A stretch of 64,000 nt of DNA from Branchinecta lynchi (lineage: Eukaryota > Arthropoda > Branchiopoda > Anostraca > Branchinectidae): the NCBI GenBank assembly GCA_023053575.1, contig JAKZAP010000007.1:18575304-18639303 (forward strand), read 5' to 3'. How positions within the stretch are numbered: the stretch's first letter is position 1; each line of letters starts with the position of its first letter. Under the pieces are notes generated by a model. The model was not told where the DNA came from and searched no databases. It worked only from the letters and a program-made list of their open reading frames with translations. The translations under genes and the position numbers were made by a program. Of this stretch, positions 46,201-54,049 are shown one piece after another.

Positions 46201-47119
46201 TATGGGGAGCCTGACGGGTGCTGTTAGACACGTTTCTGTAAATAGCCCGACTGCAGTTCAAAGCCCGATTTTACCAGCTAGTGCAAACCGCCCTGTCCAG
46301 CAGTACAATGCAAGATCTACCGGAGTTGTACACCCTCCAATGCAGCGACTACCCCAGCCTGTCCGCGCCCAACAGCTGCAGCAACAGTCGGACCCTAATT
46401 CGGAGGTGCGAGTTAGGATCGACGTTAACGGTGGGGTCGTAGTGGAGAACAGCTTTCGACCCTCGAGTAGACCTATTGCACCCCCTCCCAGTGCGAGGAA
46501 AGTTGGTTCGTCCACTGCACAGTTTCAGCCGTCGCAGTGGTCCTCTGGCGTCCGACAGAGATTTACCAGCAATAATGCATATCTGAACAAACAACTGAAG
46601 TATAAGCCGGAGCTGCCACCGGAACCGCGGTTTCTTCAGAGACCGCGCGACCCCGCAGTAGGGCTACCTGAGGTAATACTCCCGGTTCGGTACGCGGATG
46701 GAACCGTTGTTAACAAAAAGTTCATAGGAAAAGATGCCGAGTTCATATTGAATCAGCTATCCGGAGCGGTTCCGCAACAGCAGCCCGCAATTCCGCCACA
46801 ACCAGCCCCGCCCGCGGTCGCCAATCCGGTGGCCGGAAATAATGGATTCCAGCAGCATACCATTCCCGACGGTGGCTCGGATATACTAAGCCAAGCGATG
46901 CTGAACACGATTGAAGAACCGAAACCTGCGACAGTTCAGTTTGACTTGAGTGAAGTTCTGCAGCAAGCGTTGGCAAATGGTCATCTGCAGCAGGGTGTTA
47001 ATTCCACGATTTGCGTCAGTCTTGGAGACTATGGATATTATAATGTTTCTGTACAGTGGAACGCGACGGGTCCTGAGGTAGTATCATATGAGCAAGTGAC
47101 TGTGCTCCAGAACGGATAG
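25103..47119 (+). CDS. BRD10: Bromodomain protein of the BRD10/KIAA2026 type, seven exons
   Basis: Exons are 25103-25222, 25589-26823, 29164-29612, 31979-33325, 36864-36997, 40860-40984 and 45162-47119. All have AG/GT borders and compatible phases; together they give 1,788 codons and a stop. The family is a nuclear chromatin protein whose bromodomain reads acetyl-lysine; its biochemical role is poorly known. Domains in order are an acidic and AT-hook-like segment, bromodomain, DDT-like region, WHIM-like region, long acidic Ser-rich linker, a conserved helical segment spanning exons 4 to 6, and a Gln/Pro-rich tail. The human protein is roughly 2,100 residues, so one or more 5' exons and possibly linker sequence are missing. 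Exon 1 begins with the last base of a codon, so an upstream exon exists. Introns are 0.4-4 kb and filled with mobile elements. The assignment rests on domain order and recalled similarity, not a search. Confidence 0.8.
25223..25588. repeat. Intron with G-run and hammerhead-core-like motif
   Basis: The intron holds a 14-base G run at 25376-25389. On the minus strand at about 25405-25450 it has CTGAAGA, a weakened hairpin and GAAATAATAGCTCG, a degenerate copy of the 23056-23185 motif. It ends TTTTTTCATTTAAG. Confidence 0.55.
25589..26823 (+). CDS. BRD10: BRD10-like gene, bromodomain-DDT-WHIM exon
   Basis: It encodes the chromatin-reading core. The bromodomain spans about residues 8-105 of the exon. 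It includes WNFLEAVDPVND (shelf), YYEITQKPMWFKKI, and NAYFYNGADN, whose YN provides the acetyl-lysine-binding Asn. After a charged linker, WEVPQIGQFLSLAS and TVFELERMLLCPQL..LLMTTLLSN resemble a DDT domain. LSLKQRWIVLKGICDYVM resembles a WHIM motif. The segment GEDGNGYEYFYLPQVTGWDV and VYKQKQ follows. The exon ends in KLQ plus one base before GTAAAT. One large exon carries all three modules. A stop lies just past the donor, supporting splicing. Confidence 0.9.
26935..27127. repeat. GGCATA-type MITE fragment in intron 2
   Basis: GAATTTGGCATAGGCCATGC, CGACGTTTGGCATAGCC and the right terminus AAAAAAATCAGGGGTTTTTG GTAGACTG match the inner element at 20055-20377. The left terminus is missing. Confidence 0.6.
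27424..27800. repeat. Recent 188-bp tandem duplication
   Basis: Copies 27424-27611 and 27612-27800 begin ATGGTATCACACTTACAAC and end CTTGATGAGCTAG. I count three differences: one substitution in GTTAGC(A/T)GCTTGGG, one extra A after AGTGAAAA, and one change in the T-run. It is intronic and non-coding. Confidence 0.9.
27850..28800 (+). repeat. Repeat family B block in intron 2
   Basis: It starts TATGGCACTTGCAGCC, then has GTCTGTCTGTCGGCCGGTCC. Modules with GGGTACTTCCAGATGTACTA, GACGACGAAACATGG, ATCCGACCATCTGG plus a G-run, and GGGTGATCGGATTGGAATGA follow. G-runs occur at 28043-28060, 28173-28186, 28446-28458 and 28592-28600, always in the same place in the module. Confidence 0.7.
29164..29612 (+). 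CDS. BRD10: BRD10-like gene, third exon
   Basis: It follows CTTTACTTTTTAG and completes the split Ala codon of exon 2. It encodes AEAKAREEEERRVSKRKKSK, then Pro/Lys/Ser-rich sequence with PHPKRSKSDKPSAQRPKP and ARISARIRERGGKRRSFFGY, and ends DESE in phase 0 before GTCTGT. It is probably a disordered nuclear-localisation region; no domain is recognised. Confidence 0.8.
29875..31830 (-). repeat. Repeat family B blocks in intron 3
   Basis: Two blocks (about 29880-30660 and 31290-31810) contain TTTCATTCAAATC, GTCTGGTTCGAATAC, CCCTACAGAGG and CTTCCTCCGATGTCGGGTCC phrases with C-runs (30354-30366). The second ends near 31800 in AGTGCCAAAGGC and AAGTGCCATA, the terminal hairpin motif. The sequence between them, 30660-31290, is unassigned. 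Confidence 0.6.
31979..33325 (+). CDS. BRD10: BRD10-like gene, fourth exon (acidic linker and start of the conserved helix)
   Basis: It follows TTATTTATTTAG in phase 0 and encodes 449 residues. The start holds a basic, AT-hook-like PPKRRGRQNHK. A long Ser/Asp/Glu/Asn-rich disordered region follows. VKVEETAMEVDSP includes a possible sumoylation site VKVE. The end, KPFKKFAESIRESL and AGFDLVASGYKELQELVSKL, begins the helical segment conserved near the C-terminal half of BRD10. The donor is AAG/GTATGA, phase 0. Confidence 0.85.
33326..34320. repeat. Intron 4, 5' part, with hammerhead-core-like motif
   Basis: A G-run lies at 33378-33393. Minus-strand 33430-33470 reads CTGAAGAAGAACGTTGCC..GGAGCC-AAAACGTC, a diverged copy of the dispersed hairpin motif. 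A (CATT)n tail is at about 33692-33708. The rest, to 34320, has no recognised feature. Confidence 0.45.
34330..35290. repeat. Family D repeat interrupted by a solo LTR
   Basis: The segments 34385-34482 and 35087-35290 together match 55265-55510 in order: TTACCGAATCCTGGAAACTG, GAGCTTTAAATTA, AGAGTAAC..TAAAGGGCA, GCGAAGCCCACTTGGA and ATATTG.CGGGC. The intervening 600 bases are absent from the 55-kb copy and are the LTR insertion. Confidence 0.75.
34483..35082 (-). mobile_element. Solo LTR, same family as 17409-17840
   Basis: In LTR orientation it begins TGTAGTGAGAGAAACCC and ends CCGTATTATA, where the other copy has CCGTATTACA. A 4-bp duplication GTAC flanks it (34479-34482 and 35083-35086). 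It shares CTAAGATCACCCCGAT, CACAAGC, and TATAACGCCCTAGGAG with the other copy over its length. It is longer by about 170 bases through internal indels. Confidence 0.85.
35405..35650 (-). mobile_element. Non-LTR-type 3' tail (family E)
   Basis: A (TAAG)n run at 35406-35428 is followed by TTTATTTATAACCCGCC and AAGCGGAGTAAATGAA. The same order is found at 41140-41230. Read on the minus strand it is the 3' end of an element finishing in (CTTA)n, with a short C-terminal coding remnant better kept at 41300-41434. Confidence 0.5.
35770..36555 (+). repeat. Dispersed repeat family R1, 5'-truncated copy in intron 4
   Basis: Four modules with GAAGACAGGCTGAACACGAT, TCGTCCGGAATCCGGC and AAAGTTTGTTAAAAGTAAAA are followed by GAACTTGGTTTTCTCAGATG. 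It ends TTTTTGGGATCCCATCGAAA. A G-run sits at 36206-36228. Confidence 0.7.
36575..36800. repeat. Family G: spaced ACCGAAT repeats
   Basis: The words TACCGAAT, TATACCGAA, TCTGATATCGAAAAA and ACCGAATCC recur every 20-40 bases. The same word set is at 60830-61125. Non-coding. Confidence 0.45.
36864..36997 (+). CDS. BRD10: BRD10-like gene, fifth exon
   Basis: It follows TGTTTTCTTGTAG in phase 0 and reads AKTGKLVTKLQCLLKEIEPH, LDEIVAENAETKEK, then MYREYEKYLTR. It ends with two bases of the Arg codon before GTAATG. This continues the helical segment begun at the end of exon 4. In BRD10 the corresponding stretch also combines a KSGKW-like start, a leucine-rich helix and a basic tail. This match ties the 5' bromodomain exons to the 3' exons. 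Confidence 0.85.
37450..38190 (+). repeat. Family F modules (two direct copies)
   Basis: Modules starting near 37490 and 37905 share GATGTGTATCACGCTGTCGA or its diverged form, ACAAGTCAATGGG, AAAAGCACAGCCTAG, and AGGGGTC. The family recurs in reverse at 39650-40080 and 41940-42320. Just upstream, 37350-37420 contains a palindrome ATTTGACAG..GTCAAAT. Confidence 0.55.
38928..40273 (+). mobile_element. hAT transposon with transposase relic in intron 5
   Basis: A perfect 8-bp duplication GGTGTGAG flanks it at 38920-38927 and 40274-40281. The terminal inverted repeats are identical for 24 bases, starting TAGTCCCCGACGCCGCGCCG. Subterminal regions on both sides are dense palindromes of GGCGGC/GCCGCC (38945-39050 and 40125-40255). 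The middle retains the C-terminal dimerisation domain of a hAT transposase, and a family F segment at 39650-40080. It is a deletion derivative of an autonomous element. Confidence 0.95.
39213..39419 (+). pseudogene. hAT transposase, C-terminal dimerisation (hATC) domain relic
   Basis: The translation reads VLAMPATSAAAERVFSTTGL followed by IVSAKRSTLAPHRVNKLRFI. This is the hallmark PATSAxxERVFS block of the hATC domain. There is no Met start and upstream codons are interrupted, so the BED finger and catalytic RNase-H-like region are lost. Confidence 0.9.
40394..40681. mobile_element. CAGAGCAAAATAACAC-type MITE in intron 5
   Basis: The left end CCGAGCAAATAACACTAGG and right end (reverse complement) CAGAGCAAAATAACACTAGG match, and the similarity continues to GCCAAGAC. 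The flanks CTCTGACC (40386-40393) and CTCTGGCC (40682-40689) match at 7 of 8, fitting a hAT-type MITE. A reversed copy covers about 52555-52717. A right-end fragment lies at about 62485-62513. Confidence 0.75.
40860..40984 (+). CDS. BRD10: BRD10-like gene, sixth exon
   Basis: It follows CTATGTTCTTTAG and completes the Arg codon. It encodes ESGRTESETVWFGKEEPELP, then PPVVEMKKKESFYDLEKPIE, and ends with one base before GTAATC. It is acidic and charged. No domain is recognised; the phase match on both sides supports it. Confidence 0.75.
41140..41465 (-). pseudogene. Non-LTR element 3' end with C-terminal coding remnant (family E)
   Basis: On the minus strand the frame from 41434 gives MRSSLLYLPKLYRSDMLTER and ISSPLKKIVDNW, then non-coding 3' sequence with GACCCGCC..AAGCGG. 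It ends in a (CTTA)n tail at about 41152-41165. A relative is at 35405-35650. The exact clade is not identifiable. Confidence 0.4.
42765..45040 (-). repeat. Dispersed repeat family R1, inverted copy split by a LINE
   Basis: Read on the minus strand, 45035 back to 44640 has TTTTGGGATCCCAAAACGTA, GTGGAGGGATACCTAAGAC and modules with TCCGGCAAAAACCGG. 43350 back to 42765 has further modules and ends in CCAAAACC..TTTGGTCTTGGCC. The intervening 43355-44635 is the inserted non-LTR element. Confidence 0.65.
43370..44635 (+). pseudogene. Non-LTR retrotransposon reverse transcriptase, frameshifted remnant
   Basis: Plus-strand frames give RPITRGSIFGKLFEF, IDIKGVFDNLSHASAILALL (motif A region), GRGVRQGGILSPYIFNVSLA (motif B), YLAYADDIILLSKSKAASAE (motif C), and the thumb and C-terminus ending LYPFFNK near 44470. 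At least four frame changes or stops separate them. A 3' tail with GGGAAATAAATGGATAAATA follows near 44610. Nothing of the endonuclease remains. Confidence 0.8.
45162..47119 (+). CDS. BRD10: BRD10-like gene, terminal exon (Gln/Pro-rich tail)
   Basis: It follows AATATCTTTTTCAG, completes the split Ala codon and runs to TAG at 47117-47119. It opens ATEVGSYRLRKRRHEEE with acidic Ser clusters (SEESSESEG), then RYSTRIATGSIDFRKFQD. A long low-complexity part rich in Pro, Ser, Gln and Val follows. QQQPAIPPQPAPP precedes an Asn/Gln-rich end finishing VSYEQVTVLQNG. It is likely a disordered transactivation-type tail. It is GC-richer and less repetitive than the introns, consistent with selection. Confidence 0.85.
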
Positions 47120-47397
47120 TGCATTGGATGTGTGACTTATAAATGAATTTTTGTACACGAATTCAGTTTATTTGTAAAAAATGTATAATTTTATTCTTCA
47201 GATTCTCGGGCAGTTTTCTGTGAACTTATTTTATTTCAGAGACATTCTCCCGCATACGTGTATCATGCTTTTCGTCAGAGATCTACAGACCTGCTCATCG
47301 ACTTGGAGGTCTACGGCGTATCGATGCACTATATTATCGCTGCTGTGACAATAATATAATTATAATGGCCACGAAATAAATTTAAAAGAAGACATTT
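47120..47397 (+). other. 3' untranslated region with poly(A) signal
   Basis: AATAAA at 47375-47380 lies 256 bases after the stop codon and is the best polyadenylation signal. Family B repeat starts directly after it at about 47398. Confidence 0.55.
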
Positions 47398-50380
47398 TCC
47401 TTTTAACAACAAGAGCTACGAGCTCATATGGCACTTGTACGAGTAGGCTGTACAAGAAAGTAGATGAGAACGTCACAAAATACACCCGCCATCCAAAAAG
47501 GCGGTTCGGAAATAGAAATAGGATATTTAGTTTCACTCATTTCTGAGCAGTTCCGGCATCGTCTCGATTGTCTGTAGCAAATGCACATGACTGTTCAAAC
47601 TTTCATCCCAATAAATCCATTTGTTTGATCCCTAGACGTGCTACACGATTTCCGGTACTCACTCTATTTCCACCTACCGTGGCCGAATCTGGTTCGGAAT
47701 AAAAAAAAATCGACCACCTAAAGCATCTTCGTTTATACCATCTACCAAGTTTCACTCGAATCTGAGCATTTTTGGAAAGTTCCGGTACCCCCCCCCCCCC
47801 CTTCCCACTAACGTTGTCGGAGCAGGTTCGTGCCCAATCTCTTAATTCCCTCATCAAGTTTGACTGAAATTGGAGCATAGCCTATCTGCAAGTTTCCAGT
47901 ACCCCCCCCCCCCCTACCTTGGCCGACTCCGGCCCGGACGCCAAATAACAAATCTAGGCCGCATAAACTCGGCACTGTCGAATTGCATCTCATTCGGTCC
48001 ATCCGTTTGGTTTTTGTGCATGTCAAAAGTCCCCCCACCCCCAATTCCCCTAATCGTGGTCGCATATGGTTCGAACCCATGTTTTACGTGTCGAGGCCAT
48101 CGATTCGTATCACCCATGAAGTTTCACTCGAATCAGACCACTCGTTCGCAATTTATAGAAGTCAATTTTCCATATTTCTCTTCTCTTGCTCCCCCAAAAA
48201 TGCTCGGATCTAGGAACGGAGGTTTCCGGGGGTATGTTGTGTCAGGTTTTTAAGTCAAGATAATTCGGGTCGCTAATATGCCTGCAAAGTTTTGTTGTCG
48301 TTTTACATATGGAACTATTCTAACTCACGACTACCGGAATTCCAGGAAACCCCCTCCAACTCCCCCCACAGAGGCCCGAAACCATCTGGCTCCGTCAATT
48401 TCATCTAGGCCTAATGCTTGTTCCATCCCTTAAGTTTCGTCCCAATCCCTCTGCTTTTAGAGTTTCTTGAGTTTTCCACCCCCCCCCCATCCCCACAGGT
48501 ATCGGACCCGACCCGGACGTGACACTGAACGTCCGAGGCGATAGCTCACCAGACAAGTTTCATTCAAATCCGATCACCTGTTCAAAAGTTATGCACGCCA
48601 CTAGATTCCGGACTCCCCATCCACCCACTCCCCCCACGATGGTCGGGTCGGGGAAACGGCTGTTCTCAAGTCAATCTGTTCGGATCCCTGACATACCTGC
48701 CAAGTTTCATCGCCCTAGGACATCAGGAAGTATGCCGAACTCGCCGGATCGCTAGAAATCCGGACCCCCACCCCAACTCCCCCACAGTGCCCTGATCCGG
48801 TCCGGTTATGTCAATGACGTGTCGAGGACCTGTGCTTGTTTTTCCTACCAAGTTTCATCCCGATCCCTCCACTTTAAGCGTTTCTCAAAATTTCCGGTTC
48901 CCTCCTCCAACTCCCCCCAGTGTCATCGGATCTGGTCCGGTTATGTCAATGACGTGTCTAGGACCTGTGCTTGTTTTTCCTACCAAGTTTCATCCCGATC
49001 CCTCCACTTTAAGCGTTTCTCAAAACTTCCGGTTCCCTCCTCCAACTCCCCCCAGTGTCATCGGATCCGGCCCGGATTTAAAGTGAGGTGTCTGAGACAC
49101 GAGGTCATCCTAAATATCAATTTTCATCAAGATCCGATCACCCGTTCAAAAGTTATGCACGCCACTAGATTCCGGACTCCCCATCCACCCACGATGGTCG
49201 GGTCGGGGAAACGGCTGTTCTCAAGTCAATCTGTTCGGATCCCTGACATACCTGCCAAGTTTCATCGCCCTAGGACATCAGGAAGTATGCCGAACTCGCG
49301 GGATCGCTAGAAATCCGGACCCCCACCCCAACTCCCCCACAGTGCCCTGATCCGTTCCGGTTATGTCAATGACGTGTCTAGGACCTGTGCTTGTTTTTCC
49401 CACCAAGTTTCATCCCGATCCCTCCACTTTAAGTGTTTCTCAAAATTTCCCGTTCCCCACCCCAACTCCCCCACAGTGCCCTGATCCGGTCCGGTTATGT
49501 CAATGACGTGTCTAGGACCTGTGCTTGTTTTTCCCACCAAGTTTCATCCCGATCCCTCCACTTTAAGCGTTTCTCAAAATTTCCGGTTCCCTCCTCCAAC
49601 TCCCCCCAGTGTCATCGGATCCGGCCCGAATTTAAAGTGAGGTGTCTGAGACACGAGGTCATCCTAAATATCAATTTTCATCAAGATCCGATCACCCGTT
49701 CGCAAGCTAAAAATACCTCAAATTTTGGCTTCACCCTCCCTCCACTCCCCCCCCCCCCCAGATGGTCGAATCGGGGAATTGATGATTTCCTATTTAAGCT
49801 GGTCGGGTCCCAGACATGCCTGTCAATTTTCATCGTCCCAGCACATCAGGAACCACGGAACTCGCGGGATCACTACAAATTCGGACTTCTCCCCCCCCCC
49901 AACTCCCCCAGAGTGAGCGGATCCGTTCCGGTTATATCAGTCACGTATCTAGGACGTTTGCTTGTACTTTCCACCAAGTTTCATTCGGATCCCTCCACTC
50001 TAAGTGTTTTCCAAGATTTCCGGATTCCCCCTCTAACTCCCCCCAGTGTCTCCGGATCCGGTCTGGATTTAAAATGGAGGGTCTGAGACACGAAGTCCTT
50101 CCATGTATTAAGTTTCATTAAGATCCGATCACCCGTTCGTAAGCTAAAAATATCTCATTTTTCCTATTTTTTTCGGATTCCCCCTCCCTCCACTCCCCTC
50201 CAGATGGTCGGATCGAGGAAGCGACAATTTCTAATTTAATCTGGTCCAGTTCCTGATATTCTTGCCAAGTTTCATCGTCCTAGCTTATCTGGAAGTGCCC
50301 GAACTAGCAAAACCGGGACCGACTGACGGACAGAAATTACAATCGCTATATGGCACTTGAGTAAGCTCAAGTGCCATAAA
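47398..50380 (-). repeat. Largest repeat family B array, with higher-order tandem structure
   Basis: About twenty diverged 110-140 base modules are arranged head to tail. On the plus strand each carries CCAAGTTTCATC.CGATCC, a TCCGGTTCC segment, a C-rich CAACTCCCCCCAG segment and GATCCGGTCC. Within 48806-49660 there are 136-base monomers (GGTTATGTCAATGACGTGTC at about 48806, 48942, 49362, 49497) inside a duplicated unit of about 556 bases. Long frames up to 217 codons exist only because the unit lacks stops. The array ends in a perfect hairpin at 50350-50377. Confidence 0.8.
50350..50377. repeat. Perfect 12-bp hairpin at the end of family B
   Basis: ATGGCACTTGAG, a four-base loop TAAG, then CTCAAGTGCCAT. 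Similar ATGGCACTTG..CAAGTGCCAT pairs end other family B blocks (54734-54772; near 27856, 31800, 12568). Confidence 0.8.
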
Positions 50381-50640
50381 AAGGCGATCGTAACGTAACT
50401 CGTTCCTTCACGATCTTTATTGCGCGAAATCGACGCTTTGCAACGCCATCTGTCAGGTTCTATATGTCTATCGGATTTTCACTGAACTACATGCTCGGTC
50501 TCTGATCAAAGTTCGAAGAATTAACGCTCAAGAATTAGCTGATTTCATTGCTTTTTGGTTTGCAAAAGTAGAAAAAAGAAAAAGATACAACTAATTCTGA
50601 ATCAATTAGAGCAAAACAGTGTGTATAATTATGTTACAGG

Positions 50641-52009
50641 CAGAGGCGTCACTAGCCAAAATGTTTGGGGGGGGGGGGGGGGGGCCGACAAGGCAGTTAC
50701 CGACTGGCGGGTGATTTACAGACTGTTTTTGCAGAAAAACGACTGTTTTCAACAAATAAAAACACAGTTTTGAGAAAAAGTCGACTGATTTTCAGAAAAA
50801 CCTACTGTTTTAACAAGGCACTGTCTATGGAACCGGGAGTCGTGTTTTATGTCCTACGGGCTACGGAACCGGTAGTTCTCACGGAAAACAAATCATATGA
50901 GCTGCGATTCCGGGATCTGACGTCACTAACTAACGGAAACTTGTATGTGCTGGCTTCCGTTCCGGTAGTAACTGGAAATAGCTCACGGAATCTTCATCGC
51001 ACCAGCTTCTCGTCCGGTAGCCTCACGGGATTGCGTACTCAGAAGCTATGGAGCCGGTAGTTGATACCGGAAACTGTATAAATGGAGCTTCTGTTCCGGT
51101 AGTGTCTACGTGGAATATAGAACTCACGGAATAGTTTGGATGAGAGCTAGGATGCCGGGATTTTCACTGACTTAGAGAAAATAACATGGGAAAAAATCCA
51201 CTACCGGAACCCATATATTGAGAGCTAAGGTACCGGTAGCAACTACTATTTGCTTGAAAATGACCAGCTCACGGACACAGATGGCTATGGGCTATGGTTC
51301 CGGTAGTTACGAACAAAATTGAACTCACGTACCCATGTCAGTGCAGACTAGGAAACCGGAAGAAAATATTTTTAACTAACGGAACCCAACTTCTGCGGGC
51401 TAGGGTTCCGGTAGGGCAAAACAAAAATAAGATTTTGAACTCGATTCAGTGATCTGTACCAGACTCAAAGTCCATATTGACACGCGTCCGTGAGTTTGTA
51501 ATTTTAATTTTTGGCACTACTGCCCTACTGGTACCCCAGCCCGCAGGAGCTGGGTTCCGTGATTCAAAAATATTCACTTCCGGTTTCCTAGTCTACACTG
51601 ACATGGGTCCGTGAGTTCAATTTTTTTTTATTTACGTCACTACCGGAACCCTAGCCCCATAGCCACCTCGAGTCCGTGAGCTGGTAATTTTCAAGCAAAT
51701 AGTAGTTGCTACCGGTAGCCTCACAGAAGAGGCATATGGTTTGGTTGCCTTTTAACAAACATAAAAAACGACTGTTTATAGCCACCTGAGTCCGTGAGCT
51801 GGTAATTTTCAAGCAAATAGTAGTTGCTACCGGTAGCCTCACAGAAGAGGCATATGGTTTGGTTGCCTTTTAACAAACATAAAAAACGACTGTTTACATG
51901 AAAATAATCAACTGTTTTGACGAAAAATCGCGACGGTTCGCGCCGACTCGGTTACCTTTTACCGACAACATTGGGTGGGGGCCTCCCCCCCCCCCAGTCG
52001 TGACCCCTA
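50641..52009. mobile_element. hAT-type foldback element, poly-G family, with giant palindrome
   Basis: A perfect 8-bp duplication GTTACAGG flanks it at 50633-50640 and 52010-52017. The left end is CAGAGGCGTCACTAGCC and the right end in reverse complement is TAGGGGTCACGACTGG. G-runs lie at 50667-50683 and, as C-runs, at 51985-51995. Both ends have CGACTGTTTT units and a CGCGACGGTTCGCG hairpin near 51928. The interior is an imperfect palindrome with arms about 51229-51440 and 51505-51720, built of ACCGGTAG, CTCACGGA and GGGTTCCGG words. No transposase. Confidence 0.9.
51659..51895. repeat. 119-bp tandem duplication inside the foldback element
   Basis: Copies 51659-51777 and 51778-51895 both run from ATAGCCACCT through GCTACCGGTAGCCTCACAGA to CGACTGTTTA. 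They are identical except for one indel near GAGTCCGTGAG. Confidence 0.9.
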
Positions 52010-52554
52010 GTTACAGGAACCCTAATTGCAGTCTGCTCATTATCCCCAAGCTGCTACAAAGCCCATGAAATCTCACGTCCCCTAGGGGTTTTCAGTTGTT
52101 TGTCGAAAATGCGGCTTTTTTTTAGCCCAGTGTGACCAAGCTCTTAGCTGAGTGAAAGAAGCTGGTATACTGTAGGTGGTTCATCAGTGGCAGAATTGGC
52201 ATCTCATTCTAGACAAAATCTTCTGTCTTACTCCCAACTCACAAGTAGGGACACTACAAAGAAAATTATCTCGCGGCGTCTCTAACAACCTCAAGAATTT
52301 AAAACGGGCTTAAATTACTTTATTGTAGAAACTTTAAAAAAGCAAAATGCGGTCAGTAAAAATAACTCAATAAAAGACAATTCTACACATAACATCAGAT
52401 CATAAAATACTGAGATAGGAACGAAAGTTGATCAGAGTTTGTGCTCTAACAGCACTGAAGAACATAAAAGGCGCAAAAACATAATCTCCTTGATAACGCC
52501 TCAGAATTAGATAAGGCTACATACATCGGGCCTGTTAGTGGGGCGAATTGAACA
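52010..52554. other. Stretch without recognisable gene
   Basis: No conserved frame or family repeat was seen. CAGAGTTTGTGCTC near 52434 could be a decayed left end of the MITE copy that follows. Confidence 0.3.
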
Positions 52555-52717
52555 AAGATGTCCAGAATATGAAGTTGTCGGAGCCAGCGCTGGTGAACGG
52601 CTGAATGAGATTAAGTAGGGACGTTGTCTATGGCTAGTGGTGCTAGTACCGCCGCTATTAGCGTGTGTGTCAATTTTGTCAAGCCTTGGCGCTCCTGCCA
52701 AGTATTATTTTGCTCGG
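52555..52717 (-). mobile_element. MITE fragment, 40394-40681 family, reversed
   Basis: The sequence from CAGAATATGAAGTTGTCGGA to CTTGGCGCTCCTGCCAAG and TATTATTTTGCTCGG is the reverse complement of about 40394-40560 with scattered differences. It includes the shared GTGCTAGTA and GAGCCAGCGCTGG words. Confidence 0.7.
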
Positions 52718-54049
52718 GATCGAAGCCATGTTTAGCCGTTTTGAACGAACATAGGAACGCTGACGTAGGAAACTGTTGAGATTGCTCACTGGTGGGGAAA
52801 ACAGACCGACAACTCGGCTCCAAATTGTACAAACAAATTTAGTCGCGATCATAGATGGGACGGAGGGCTTAACTCACATTGCTCCATTATAATAAAGCTA
52901 CCCTACTTCCAAATATGCTCCGATTCAAACAGTCTTATGTCCAAAACTGCTACTTTTCAGGAGAGCTATTTGAAGCTTGGCACAGAATAACTTCACCGTG
53001 TACTAAAGCCAGAAATATCGTCAAAGGGCCAATCCTGGCTGCAAGTTTCAAATTCAGCACAAAATTCTGTACAAGATAGAATACCAACCCAATTTTGACG
53101 TTTTAGGACATAGGATAGTTTCAGTCGGAGCGTATTTGGAAATGGGACAGTTTCGTTCTAATGGAACGACACGACCTGTGAGATAATCACGATTCGTTTG
53201 AAAAGGAAAACTGAGCGCACACATGATTGTCATCCAAAGGTGTCCATACGTGGTACCTTAGCCCGCGTCCCCCCGCTATAAAATGCGTGGTCGGGTTCAG
53301 TTCGGAACCCAAATCATTCATTATTGTGTCGGAGGAAAATGACAACGTTACATCCCAGAATGACTAACGAATGATGAATAAACCAAATAAATAAAGATAA
53401 ACTAATAAAGGACCTTTAGTGGCACATATACCAACAGAAAAGGACTAATCCCTTTCAATAAAATCGTCCCATGAAGCACTATCCTATTATAACTGGTATT
53501 CACATGCTGAAGCTGCCCAGGTGATGTGAGATTATGAGCGAATACATAACAGTAGGGGCTACTGGGAAATCTACAATCATCCATGGCACAAAGTCGTACA
53601 TGGCAGTAGGAGTATTACAGGTGACTTTATTCAGTTGCCGTTTTCCTCGCAAGGTGTGTTAGTGTTGCGAGGTCACTAGGTTCTGTCGGAAGAGGGCTGA
53701 ATTCAATCTCCTCGGCGGTGATTCCTTCCGTGCCTGTAAGTCAGATTAGTTACTGAATTTATTCGTACCCTAATTACTATTGGGCTGAAGGACTATCTAT
53801 CACCACAGTACGGAACTTCAAATCGCCCACACATGTCGCCGACAAGAAAGAAGAAGAAAAGACAGGTGACTCTAAAACCAAAATGCAGAAGAATCTCTAC
53901 CCTTTTGACGACCCAATCGAAGAGCAAAAACAGCAGCTGTGCCCAGAATGAAATCACAGTACCAGCTTTAAGTCCAACCAATTTTCAGAGAAGTTCATAA
54001 AGTCAGATACTTAAGGAAGAATCTTTAATTGTTTTTCCACAAGTTCATT
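52718..54049. other. Stretch without recognisable gene
   Basis: Both strands were read; only short frames without family resemblance occur. Nothing repeats elsewhere in the window as far as I can see. Confidence 0.3.

Noticed and set aside
48808..50121. Long plus-strand frames (92 to 217 codons) with repeating Ser/Pro/Phe-rich peptides
   Set aside because: They are family B tandem modules. The same modules occur in both orientations and with indels in the C-runs, the peptides are not conserved in frame, and no start or splice context is present.
47398..50380. CRISPR array
   Set aside because: Repeats are adjacent and diverged, without unique spacers of constant length, and the genome is eukaryotic.
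53793..53981. Hydrophobic minus-strand frame as a membrane protein
   Set aside because: Only 62 codons; the Phe/Leu richness comes from an AAGAAAGAAGAAGAAAAG run on the plus strand, with no splice or start context.
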